Positions 10,527 to 19,179 of a stretch of 32,607 bases of DNA are shown here, piece after piece. The stretch lies in NCBI GenBank assembly GCA_030374735.1, contig JASCIV010000201.1, positions 1 through 32,607 of the forward strand. Reading direction: 5' to 3'. The number at the start of each line of letters is the position of its first letter. The first letter of the stretch is position 1. Origin of the DNA: Gracilaria caudata (Eukaryota; Rhodophyta; Florideophyceae; Gracilariales; Gracilariaceae). The position numbers and the translations under genes were made by a program. The notes below the pieces were generated by a model. The model saw nothing but the letters and a program-made list of their open reading frames with translations, had not been told where the DNA came from and did no database searches.

Positions 10527-11480
10527 ATGGAGGCAGCCTTAGATTTTATTGGGTTGGGACCGCCCTGTGAGATAACAGTTGACTTGGATGGAGCAGCAAA
10601 CCGTCGTTATGTCAATCAAAACCCAACCTCATCCAGCGCCTTGTCAAGTTCAAAGGGCAACACAGAAAGCGCTGTACTGCTCCCTTTGTTCACCGAAACA
10701 GAGACTGTGAGCGGTAAGGTCACCGTTTCGCTCAAAGATGGCAAACAAATGCAACATAGAGGTATAAAAATCGAGTTCATTGGAACTATTGAAATGATGT
10801 ACGACCGAGAAAATTCGCAAGAGTTTACTTCTCTTGAACGTTTGCTCGATGATCCTGGAACGCTCTCAGGTACAAAAGAATATCGTTTCGAGTTCACTAA
10901 CGTCGAGAAGACCTATGATACGTACTCAGGTATCAATGTGAAGCTGAGGTACTTCTTGCGAATATCTATTATGCGGTCGCAGTATAGCAAGGACGAGACA
11001 AAAGAGGTAGATATGGCCGTACAACACCTGGTAGACAATCCCACATCCAACCAGGAGATTCGGATGGAAGTGGGAATAGAAGACTCTTTGCATATAGAGT
11101 TTGTGTATCACAGCAGCAAGTTCCACTTGAATGATTTAGTTATTGGAAGAATATACTTCATGCTGGTTAGAATCAATATCAAGCGAATGGAAATGGAAAT
11201 TCGTAAGAGAGAAAGTGCGGGTACCGGCGCCAATGTCTACAACGAGACAGAAACTGTGATGAAATTTGAAGTGATGGATGGTGCACCTGTTAGAGGGGAA
11301 GTGATCCCAGTCCGAATGTTTCTGGGAGCTTGTCGTGCTCTAACGCCGTCCTATAGATCAATCAATAACAAGTTCTCGGTGAAATATTACCTTAATCTCG
11401 TGCTCGTCGATGAGACTGATCGTCGGTATTTCAAGCAATCAGAGATTACAATATGGCGAAAGACATACCAGACTGTGTGA
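10527..11480 (+). CDS. VPS26: Retromer subunit VPS26
   Basis: The predicted 317-residue protein is the arrestin-fold subunit of the retromer core. With VPS35 and VPS29 it sorts cargo from endosomes to the Golgi or the plasma membrane. The whole length fits the family. Diagnostic segments are NDLVIGRIYFMLVRINIKRMEMEI (around 202-225, central strands), KRESAGTG (227-234), FEVMDGAPVRGEVIPVRMFL (around 247-266) and NNKFSVKYYLNLVLVDETDRRYFKQSEI (around 280-307), the last being the conserved C-terminal region. A Ser-rich stretch near residues 30-50 is longer than I expect for plant and animal copies. The gene is uninterrupted and starts at the ATG preceding the conserved N-terminus. It converges on an unknown membrane-protein gene, with 171 bases between stops. 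Confidence 0.95.
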   Translation: MEAALDFIGLGPPCEITVDLDGAANRRYVNQNPTSSSALSSSKGNTESAVLLPLFTETETVSGKVTVSLKDGKQMQHRGIKIEFIGTIEMMYDRENSQEFTSLERLLDDPGTLSGTKEYRFEFTNVEKTYDTYSGINVKLRYFLRISIMRSQYSKDETKEVDMAVQHLVDNPTSNQEIRMEVGIEDSLHIEFVYHSSKFHLNDLVIGRIYFMLVRINIKRMEMEIRKRESAGTGANVYNETETVMKFEVMDGAPVRGEVIPVRMFLGACRALTPSYRSINNKFSVKYYLNLVLVDETDRRYFKQSEITIWRKTYQTV

Positions 11481-11651
11481 TAAAAAGTGTAAACAAACTT
11501 TTAAGCATTAAGGATTAACAAACAAAGACGTCGTATCTTCGCTCTTGATGGTGCTCTGCGATGAACAGTGTGTGGGGTACATGGCGAGATACATGAACAA
11601 TGAAGCTAAGAATACAAGGATGGTTGTGACCAAGCTGTTTTCACGGCTGCG

Positions 11652-12404
11652 CTAGTTGTCAGAATTTTCGTCCTTTGAGCTGGATTGCTGGTCGGATTGC
11701 ATACCAACAGCACCCGACATCAATCTTCCAAAACGTCCACGCTTCTCCTCTGATACAATAGGGCCGTTATCTTTGATTCTCTGAACACGATCTCTAATGC
11801 GTTCACCGACACTAGCATCCATTGCACTCGCGAATCGTCTAGTTCGATATCTGATACCATCAATAACAGAAGGATTGAAATAGACAAACAAACCAGCAAC
11901 GAGCCCAACGGTTGCAACCATCGCAGTCGCAATGCTGAAAGATGCCATGCCAAGTACTGCACCCTCTGCATACTTTTCACTCCCTGGCAAAGGGCGAGGT
12001 GCGGAATCAGTACCTTTCATTTCTGCAAACATGTTTAACTTGCCACTGCCGAGCGCCCTCATCATGGTTGGGTCAAGTGTATTTGATGAAGGCGATGATG
12101 TTTGTATCTGAGACGTTGCCGAAGATGATGATGTTTGCATACGATGTAGAAGGGATGATGACGGAGATTTTCTTTGAGGAGCATGTTGAGCTGAATTCTT
12201 TACCAACTGTTTGTAGGCTGATTGTGCAGAAATCGAAGCTAGTTTGTCCACCGTGGGCGTAGTGTCCGCTTGCTCGCTTCTTAGCTTATTGATATCGTTT
12301 TTGGATAACGTTCTGCGTATCTTGGCAGCTTGTGAAGCTTGTTGATCCTTGAAGAAACTTCCTTCAGATGCTTTAGCCAGGCGTGACAAATTGAGTCCTC
12401 TCAT
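11652..12404 (-). CDS. Unknown protein with one hydrophobic membrane segment
   Basis: I do not recognise this 250-residue protein. The N-terminal 140 residues are hydrophilic, Ser/Gln/Lys-rich and probably disordered, with a poly-Ser region near 80-110. One long hydrophobic stretch (about 148-176, GMASFSIATAMVATVGLVAG) could cross a membrane once. A basic amphipathic segment follows (184-212, with RYRTRRFASAM and GERIRDRVQRI), then an acidic tail. An inner mitochondrial or plastid membrane location is conceivable but unproven. Ordinary codon use, an ATG start and the lack of stops over 750 bases support a real gene. It converges on VPS26. Confidence 0.7.
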   Translation of the reverse strand: MRGLNLSRLAKASEGSFFKDQQASQAAKIRRTLSKNDINKLRSEQADTTPTVDKLASISAQSAYKQLVKNSAQHAPQRKSPSSSLLHRMQTSSSSATSQIQTSSPSSNTLDPTMMRALGSGKLNMFAEMKGTDSAPRPLPGSEKYAEGAVLGMASFSIATAMVATVGLVAGLFVYFNPSVIDGIRYRTRRFASAMDASVGERIRDRVQRIKDNGPIVSEEKRGRFGRLMSGAVGMQSDQQSSSKDENSDN

Positions 12405-12770
12405 CTCGTAACGTCTTCAGCACACGAGTGTTGGAACGAAGATGATGCGCTTCGCTAGGAACTGTGCTTTGTTGGCAATAAACTCTTCTGGAGAGCCGCG
12501 ACAAATCGTCCCGACTGACAAGAGTTGGACTGGTTCAGCGTGGCGACGAAACGACCGCTGGGAGGTGCCATGATGGGGGCTATGGGCGCATTACTGCTGC
12601 TGTGTTCACCATGTGCTGCTGGGCCGTGACAGCGTCGCCAACTAGTGAGGGCGCGCTACAGAACAAAATAAAAGGGGGGATAAAAGCGCAGTAACCGACT
12701 CCGTGTAAACGGAGGCTCACCAGAGGCGAGTTTGCTGAACTTTGTTCGCGTAGCACTAATCGTTGAGGGC

Positions 12771-12970
12771 CACCTCCCTTTACAGAAGCTGGTTGGTGGT
12801 CAACACGGGGTGTGAATGATGTATCGTCTAAAGCAGGATTCCACAAAAAGCATTCTCACAAGACCTGGCTACACCACGCTATGACATCATGGATATGTTG
12901 AGAATTCTAGACGTCTCGTGGGCTTCCTTGTGCTCCTGCAGATACACCCAATGATTTAGTGAAGCTGAAA
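12771..12970 (+). repeat. Diverged direct repeat, copy 1
   Basis: This copy aligns by eye with 13502-13712. Shared landmarks in the same order are CACCTCCC, TTGGTGGT, TATCGTCT, CACAAAAA, ATATGTTGAGAA, and TGTGCTCCTGCAGATA near the end. No reading frame is conserved between the copies. Confidence 0.65.
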
Positions 12971-13235
12971 GTGTAGTGCTTGCTGGAAGACGATCCTACC
13001 GTCGTTTCTCTGAGCTTTTCGCTCGAAGGAAGAGTTCCAATGAAACTTCTGGACAAGAGTTTTCCTCGGAGGAACTACGCTAGGGTCGGAAGACGGTGCA
13101 GGTTGCGCCCTGGTTTGTTTTGCCTGGTCGCACGAATGAAATGAGGATTGGGTCGAAGGATGTCGTCAATAGTTTGTTTGGCAGCCAACTTGGTACAAGA
13201 CATGCGAAGCGCCTTGTCGTAATGTGGGCTCCCCT

Positions 13236-13247
13236 CCCCCCCCCCCC
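13236..13247. repeat. C homopolymer
   Basis: A run of about 12 C lies directly after CCCCT. Its length may vary or be misread. Confidence 0.8.
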
Positions 13248-13501
13248 TGCCGGCGATCTCTAGTACACGGTTGAATGAAGAACACTGTGAAGATAACATC
13301 GTCGGTACCGAAACGCTTCTGAGGTAGAAAACGTCTGAGAGCTGACACTTCGTTCTATGTGTAGTAGCGTAGTGTAGCAGTGCTACAGATTTGTAGTTGG
13401 TGGCTACGGAATAGAAGTGACATTGGTAGTTGGGGGTCACGACCACACCCCCGCGTTACGAGGAATAACGTACGCGTTTCACACAAACGACAACAGCAAC
13501 A

Positions 13502-13712
13502 CACCTCCCCAAGCCCAGGGATGTTGGTGGTCGTCACAAAGTTTGAACGATATATCGTCTGATGAGAGGTCGCGTGCACACAAAAATCGCTCTCGCACAA
13601 CCTGACCATGCGATGAATGCATGGCATATGTTGAGAAATGTGGGCAAGTGTGGTTGGCTTTGATGTGCTCCTGCAGATAGGAGGCGCTCTTGATTTCACT
13701 AAAGCTGGAAGA
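13502..13712 (+). repeat. Diverged direct repeat, copy 2
   Basis: This is the second copy of the segment at 12771-12970, with the same ordered landmarks and several small insertions. The high divergence suggests an old duplication or two members of a dispersed repeat family. Confidence 0.65.
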
Positions 13713-14413
13713 CTGGCACACATGCGCTAAACTGTGAGCGACGAATTATCTGCAACCGCGGTGGTGGACTGTTTATCGTGCTTGTTGCAAGAAAAGCTGA
13801 CCACTGACCAGCTGTACGCTACTGATATGGGTTGGACAGACCGGTTCGAAAAAGCGTGGATATCACGATGATCGTTCTCGCGTGTGCTGCTTCGCGGGAA
13901 AATATAGTTTGTGGTCGTCATTAATTGGCAGTCAGCAGACCGAAATATGGCGCGAGTACTCTTGTAGCAGCTTGCAAGCATGAAGGGGAAGAAGGGTCTA
14001 TACACTTGACATGTGCACGACCAATATGTACACCGGCGCAGGACCAAGACATTTGCAGTACATTTGGCGCATGACAATGCGCCGCTTCAGCTTTGCGCAC
14101 CATGTCACTGGGGTGTGAGAGAGAACCTTTGTTTTGTGGGAGGTCTACGTTGCGACGGGTGAGGACAGCGGGAAATATTAATGATGGGGTTATGCCCATT
14201 GTTATTGGATCCGAGCACGAGAGCTGTTTCGAAAAGGCGCGCCGAGTGTTGTGAAAACCTCGATAACTTTATACTTCCACTTCCGAAATGTGATATCTCG
14301 TTGCGTGCGAGATTGTGCTCCTTGTTGAAGTAAAGGTGAAGCGCTTGTTCGTAACTGCTCTCTTCGATCATGTTTGACAGCTTTTGGACGATTTCGGCGA
14401 GCATACGCGTACA

Positions 14414-14572
14414 ATGGATGTGGCGTCGGACATTGAAAATGGGGAGTACATTTGGATTGACGACGATACCGGCTTAGGTGATGTGACTCGTATTTCCTCA
14501 ACGTTTGTTCTGATGCAGATTATTGTTGGGATCATTGCGATAGTGTTCGTGGTGGCTTTTATCATTGTGTGA
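14414..14572 (+). CDS. Possible 52-residue tail-anchored membrane protein
   Basis: Starting at the ATG at 14414, the frame encodes 52 residues. The first half is acidic (MDVASDIENGEYIWIDDDTG). Residues 31-52 are strongly hydrophobic (FVLMQIIVGIIAIVFVVAFI) and run to the stop, as in tail-anchored proteins. I do not recognise a family. The sharp two-part composition is unusual for random sequence, and no overlapping frame explains it. It is isolated in a gene-poor region, so it may instead be an exon of a longer gene or chance. Confidence 0.4.
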   Translation: MDVASDIENGEYIWIDDDTGLGDVTRISSTFVLMQIIVGIIAIVFVVAFIIV

Positions 14573-15564
14573 GGTGGGGCAAACTATGGTCTGATGTAGT
14601 GCCGCTTTTTCGGGAAGAGTGCGTTTTCAATCACTCATGGGGGCAGAGTAGGGGTACGTGCGTCTGTGCACAACGCCAGTGAAACAAGCTGTGGTTGAAG
14701 GTGGGGTGGTTATGGTGCAGAGGGGAGGTATCATCGATGAATGGCAAGTGTTCTAACAATTCGGGAAGGAGTGCACTTGTGCAAACGGCGAGGTTGCATT
14801 TTTGGCGTTGCTCTTGTGTTTGCGGGGAACGGGATGTGCTGTTCGTAGCGGGTGCGGATTGGCGACCGCTCCGTTCGCGAGATAAACGGCTGCAGATACG
14901 CCGCTCGAGAATGCACCTGTTGCGGCATAGCTCAGTGGTTTCACGCGGTTATGACAAGCGCGCCGCCGACGCAAGGGGGGGGGATGTGAATCATTTCGTA
15001 TTGTATTGCAGCGCTGACTGCGATTGCACGCATGTGATGATCTGTCACTGCTACTAAAAGGTACGACGGTACAGTAGTTTGTGTGCGCCGGTAGACGTTC
15101 GTTTCGATGCGTCTCCAACTTCATGATAGAGAGCCGCACTGTGTGGGACAGTTCCCCTGGGAATAGCATTCCTTGAACGAGCTCGTCAATGAGCTTCACA
15201 AAGACTTCACAAGAGAGCAAACGCGTGAGAGCTAGGCTCTCTCTGACGACAACCGGGGCACAACGCACCGGCAACGGGGGCGCGCAAATTTGAAATCGGT
15301 CCACGCAACGGCTATCTTTTCAAAAAAAGTGCCATGTCACACGCGCTGCGTATCAAACAAACCCCACAATGCCGCACAACGCAGCCAAGCAGCGCGGCAC
15401 ACGCCGCAGCGCCACCACTGGCGGCCTCCCGCGCAACCAAAAAAAGAGAAGCAAACGCCAACAGCTGTTTAACAGCGCGTCGTCGGGCGCCAGTCGAGCC
15501 ATGCCTTTGAGCGAATGTATCGCGTCGTAGAGCGCGTTACAAAGGTGCTCGCTCCCGCTCCCAA
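14573..15564. other. Intergenic region upstream of the HOOK-domain gene
   Basis: I see no supported gene. A G run lies near 14977-14985. The right end is presumably the promoter of the gene starting at 15565. Confidence 0.5.
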
Positions 15565-16818
15565 ATGCACGTGCCTTCCGTTCGACCGAGGTCTGCGCGC
15601 GGCAGACGAGCCGTCGCCTCCGCCGCTTCTCCGAGTGTTACGCCGTCTGTGACACCGAGAAGTACGCCGAGAAATACGCCGAGAGGCACGCCTAGAAACA
15701 CGCCGCCTGACGAGGTGAGGGAGAGTGATGGGCCGCTTAGTGCTAGAACTATGTCCAAAATTAGGTGTCCGACGCGCTTGGATTTTATGAATGCGGTCAA
15801 GTGTGATGACGTTCGCGAGTTGCATCGCTCGAGGATGGGTAGGAGACATGGCGGCTTGAGGGCGGCTTCGCGCGCCATTCCGAAGAGCCCTGTGTTTAGT
15901 ATGAGGATGTCTAGGGTGTCTAATGACGGCAGCGACAGTGATGAGGAAGGCGTGCCTGCGTATCTGAATGCGGCTATTTTGGATGCGATGGATCGGCTTG
16001 AGGATTGTGCCGAGCTGAAGGCGATTGTGTTTTGGTTGGATGATTTGAGGGCGAGACATGAGCATGACATTCGTATCACCGACAAGGATCTATCAAATGG
16101 CGTGGCGTTGTTGGATGCGATGTTTATCATTGACGATAGCTTGTTTTTGCATGCGTCTCCGGTCACAAGCAGTGCGTTGGCAGCGTGTCGTAACGTCGGG
16201 GTGAACCGCTTTGTTGAACGCGATTTGGATGAGCATGGACAAGCTGCGAGAAGAAACATGCAGCTTGTGAGGGATGTTCTGGCGCGATATCCGTGGAGAG
16301 AGGAATGTGAGGACGATGCCAGCATAAAAGTGCCAAACTTTAATGAGATCGACGACTGGAGTTTGGCAAACTTCGTGCTGCTGGCGGCAGTGACATGCGA
16401 ACGATGTGAGGAATTGGTGGGACAGATGTTGAGTTTTGACGAATGGGTGCAACAACGACTGTCCGATGTGGTGGCAAGAGGCATGGAAACGCTGGGACTG
16501 GAGGCGCCAATGACGCGCGAAGAAAGCGAACAGCGCGACAAGCTGATGGAACTGGAGGCTTTATTGAGCGAGGAACGACAACGGCGACAGGATTGCGAGC
16601 AGCAAATCGACGCGTTGACGGACGCGTTGGACGGATGGCGCGGCACGTGTCAGGACCTGGAGGAGGAGGTGTTGGCGACGAATGCCAAACTGGACGAGGC
16701 GCTGGTCGAAATCCGACGGCTGAAGATGGCGGGACGGGGCGTGTTGAGGGACTGCGACGTGAGGAAACGGGACTCGTACAACCGGCAACGAAGGGCGGTG
16801 CGGCGTTCGGGCGGCTGA
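15565..16818 (+). CDS. HOOK-domain coiled-coil protein
   Basis: The predicted 417-residue protein begins with a Thr-Pro repeat (24-48): six TP pairs spaced four residues apart, as in RSTPRNTPRGTPRNTP, which could be sites for proline-directed kinases. Residues 148-303 resemble the N-terminal domain of HOOK and CCDC88 proteins. The correspondence includes KDLSNGVALLDAM (174-186, against DLTNGV in HOOK), a Leu-rich middle helix (231-242) and ANFVLLAAVTCERCEELVGQ (268-287), with W/VQQRLSDVV (296-303) matching the terminal helix. A charged coiled coil follows (about 315-388), then a basic tail. In animals and fungi this domain links cargo to dynein through light intermediate chains. The coiled coil is much shorter than in HOOK1-3. 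The start is an ATG and no intron is visible. The domain call rests on pattern, not a search. Confidence 0.7.
   Translation: MHVPSVRPRSARGRRAVASAASPSVTPSVTPRSTPRNTPRGTPRNTPPDEVRESDGPLSARTMSKIRCPTRLDFMNAVKCDDVRELHRSRMGRRHGGLRAASRAIPKSPVFSMRMSRVSNDGSDSDEEGVPAYLNAAILDAMDRLEDCAELKAIVFWLDDLRARHEHDIRITDKDLSNGVALLDAMFIIDDSLFLHASPVTSSALAACRNVGVNRFVERDLDEHGQAARRNMQLVRDVLARYPWREECEDDASIKVPNFNEIDDWSLANFVLLAAVTCERCEELVGQMLSFDEWVQQRLSDVVARGMETLGLEAPMTREESEQRDKLMELEALLSEERQRRQDCEQQIDALTDALDGWRGTCQDLEEEVLATNAKLDEALVEIRRLKMAGRGVLRDCDVRKRDSYNRQRRAVRRSGG
15632..15712 (+). repeat. 12-bp tandem repeat encoding Thr-Pro units
   Basis: About six imperfect 12-bp units, typified by ACGCCGAGAAAT, lie within the coding sequence. 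Each encodes a four-residue unit ending in Thr-Pro. The periodicity makes length variation between strains likely. Confidence 0.75.
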
Positions 16819-17327
16819 AGTGCCGAGGGGCGTCGAGCAAAAGCTCCGATAAAAAGCTGATGCTTCTTTATTCTGTCTTGCACGAGGATGCCCCCATCGC
16901 GATCACGGAGGGGGACCCGCGCCCCCCTCCCGCCACCGTCTGCAGTGCCAACGCTTGCGCGCGGTTGCCGCGGACGCGTGGCGCATCACATGTCCACGTG
17001 CGCGCGCTGTGCGTGACGCGCTCCGCTCCGCCCCATCGCCTCACGTGGCTGACGTCAACGGCACCGCCGCACGGCGTGACCGCGCGCTCCGCCTGTGTGG
17101 CGCGCCGCGCTTCGCCGCGCCTGCCCGCTGTAAGGAGCGCTTTTTCGGCCCGTCGTGGCAAACCGCTTTTAAATGGCCCTTGTTCATGGGCGCAACGCTC
17201 CGTCGTCTCCACGCCGTGTCCCTGGTCCAGCTCCCGTGGCGCGCTTCTTTTTTTTTTTGCTTTTCCGCCGTGTGTGTGCCTGTTGCGTTTTTGTTCCGTG
17301 TGTTTTTGCAACGCCGTTTGAGACGAG
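16819..17327. other. Actin promoter and leader region
   Basis: This 0.5-kb stretch between the HOOK-domain stop and the actin ATG is GC-rich on the left. It then has a TATA-like TTTTAAAT (17167-17174) about 150 bases before the ATG. A T-rich leader with a long T run (about 17248-17260) follows. No gene is seen. Confidence 0.55.
17167..17174 (+). promoter_or_regulatory. TATA-like element of actin
   Basis: TTTTAAAT stands out in a GC-rich background, 154 bases upstream of the actin start codon. The spacing is close to that of the TATA box in front of the metallothionein gene at 28032. Confidence 0.45.
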
Positions 17328-18524
17328 ATGAGCTCGAAGCAGGCTGTGGTGATTGATAATGGCTCGGGCCGTTGTAAGAGCGGTATGGCCGGGGAGGATG
17401 CACCCAAGGCGGTGTTTCCCGCTGTGATTGGAAAACCCAAGCAAAAGGTATGTGCAATCTGTCGCGCTTCTGTTTTACGTTTGTCTGGCTGCGACGTACT
17501 GACTGCTTTGTTTTTGTAGGGGATTATGGTTGGTACAGGTCAGAAGGATGAGTACGTCGGAGACGCCGCCATGGCGCGTCGCGGTGTTTTGGTCATCAAG
17601 TACCCGCTGGAACATGGAATCGTCACCAACTGGGATGACATGGAGAAAATCTGGCACCATTGCTTCTTCAGTGAGTTGCGTGTGGACCCGCAGGAGCATC
17701 CGGTGCTGCTCACAGAAGCTCCTCTGAACCCGAAGAACAATCGGGAACGAATGACACAAATCATGTTTGAGACGTTCTCAATTCCGGCTTTCTACGTGAA
17801 CATTCAGGCGGTGTTGTCGCTGTACGCGTCAGGAAGAACATCGGGTATTGTGGTTGATTCGGGTGATGGTGTCACTCACACGGTGCCTATTTTCGAAGGC
17901 TACTCTCTACCGCATGCGGTGAACCGAATCGATTTGGCTGGCAGGGACCTCACTGCATGGATGGCCAAGTTGTTGATGCAAAGAGGTCATTCGTTCACCA
18001 CGTCTGCAGAGCTTGAAATCGTGCGCGATATCAAGCAGAGCCTGTGCTACGTGGCCGAGGACTTTGAAAAGGAGAAGGCGAACGCGGAGAACAATGCAGC
18101 GCTCGAAAAGGAGTATGAGTTGCCTGATGGTCAGGTAATCACTGTGGCTTCGGAACGATTCGAGTGCCCAGAGGCGCTGTTCAGACCGGACCTCATAGGA
18201 ATGGAAGCTAATGGAATGCATCAGACTGCGTATGATTCTATTATGAAGACGGACATTGACATCAGGAAGGACCTGTACCACAATATGGTCATGTCCGGTG
18301 GCAGCACTATGTTCGCTGGAATCGCTGCTCGCGTGCAGAAGGAAATGGAATCGCTGGCGCCGAGCACCATGAAGATCAAAGTTATCGCACCGCCGGAACG
18401 CCAATACTCCGTGTGGATTGGAGGCTCCATCTTGGCGTCGCTGTCTACCTTCCAGCAGATGTGGGTGTCGAAGGCGGAGTACGAAGAGATGGGCCCGAGC
18501 GTGGTGCACAGGAAGTGCTTCTAA
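17328..18524 (+). CDS. Actin
   Basis: Two exons (17328-17447 and 17520-18524) encode 374 residues, one to three fewer than typical actins. The 72-nt intron has GT and AG ends and is in phase 0 after codon 40. Splicing joins AVIGKPKQK to GIMVGTGQKDEYVGD, matching the conserved RPRHQGVMVG region. Nucleotide-binding motifs are present: DNGSGRCKSG at the N-terminus, VVDSGDGVTHTVP in the middle, and MSGGSTMFAGIA. The C-terminus ends in HRKCF as in canonical actins. Many substitutions relative to animal and plant actins (for example MARRGVLVIKYPLEHG, HHCFFSELRV) fit the divergent red algal branch. It polymerises into filaments for trafficking and cytokinesis. The frame opening at 17526 alone would lack the N-terminus, so splicing is required. 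Confidence 0.96.
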
Positions 18525-19179
18525 GGTAGGTAGGGGAGGGGTGGGGTGAAGGAACGTGTGGAACGGGGTGGACGTTTGTCCTTTGTTTCGATTCGAATAT
18601 GGCGTCTGCTCTGTGCCGCGGGGCGCGATAGAGACGTACTGAGTAGTTGTTTAGCGTTGGAGCGGTGGGCGGTGTGCGAGTAAAACGAAAGACGTGGAAC
18701 GTTTGAGCGCTGGCGCGAGACGAACGTGCGAACGGCTCTGTGCGGCGGGCGGCGGCGGCGGCGGCAGCGGCGCGTGCATGCGAGGTGCAGGCTGACACTG
18801 GCGCGCCGAGCCGCTGCGGCTGTACGCGTCACAATCTCCGCGCGCGCGCTGCTGTACACGTCACTGCTGCGCGTCACGCCCAGCGCGGTCGCCCGCCGTG
18901 CGCGCTGGTAGCCGCGGTAACCGTAGTAGCCATGGCAGCCGCAGCCGCTCTTGGTCTGCAGTAGACACCCTCTTCGGTGGCGTACCGCAGCCGCAGCGCT
19001 TCTGGGCGAAGGGCGGAGGGGCAGGCGTGTGCGTGCTCTGCTTGCGCATGGCTGTTTTGGACGCTGCTTCGCGCGCCATTGCCAACCAACCCCACTCGCC
19101 GCTGCCACTCCCGCGCACTCCGTCTCAAGGCGCTTTGTGGCTGTTTCTTGTTTGAAGTGTTTGTCGCTGCGCGCGCGGT
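18525..19179. other. GC-rich intergenic region between actin and the Dsc4-like gene
   Basis: No gene is supported. It contains the actin 3' UTR and a GGC/GCG trinucleotide-rich stretch (about 18742-18775). Long open frames on both strands here reflect GC-rich composition rather than coding. Confidence 0.55.

Larger units (their letters stand above)
12405..14413. other. Gene-poor region with a diverged duplication
   Basis: I see no supported gene. A 0.2-kb segment occurs twice in diverged form (about 12771-12970 and 13502-13712). A C homopolymer lies near 13236-13247. A possible AT-rich promoter core sits near 12660-12690 but has no clear target. Open frames on both strands are short and unrelated to known families. 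Confidence 0.5.

Noticed and set aside
14930..15010. A tRNA-like A-box (TAGCTCAGTGGT) at 14935-14946
   Set aside because: The D-stem cannot pair properly, and no T-loop (GGTTCGANTCC) or matching acceptor stem follows at a suitable distance.
16443..17321. A 292-codon frame overlapping the HOOK-domain gene and actin leader
   Set aside because: It is a GC-driven alternative frame of the HOOK-domain gene, with low-complexity Gly/Arg/Thr composition.
18521..19108. Long frames on both strands between actin and the Dsc4-like gene
   Set aside because: They are Ala/Arg-rich and stem from GC trinucleotide repeats. No family pattern is present.
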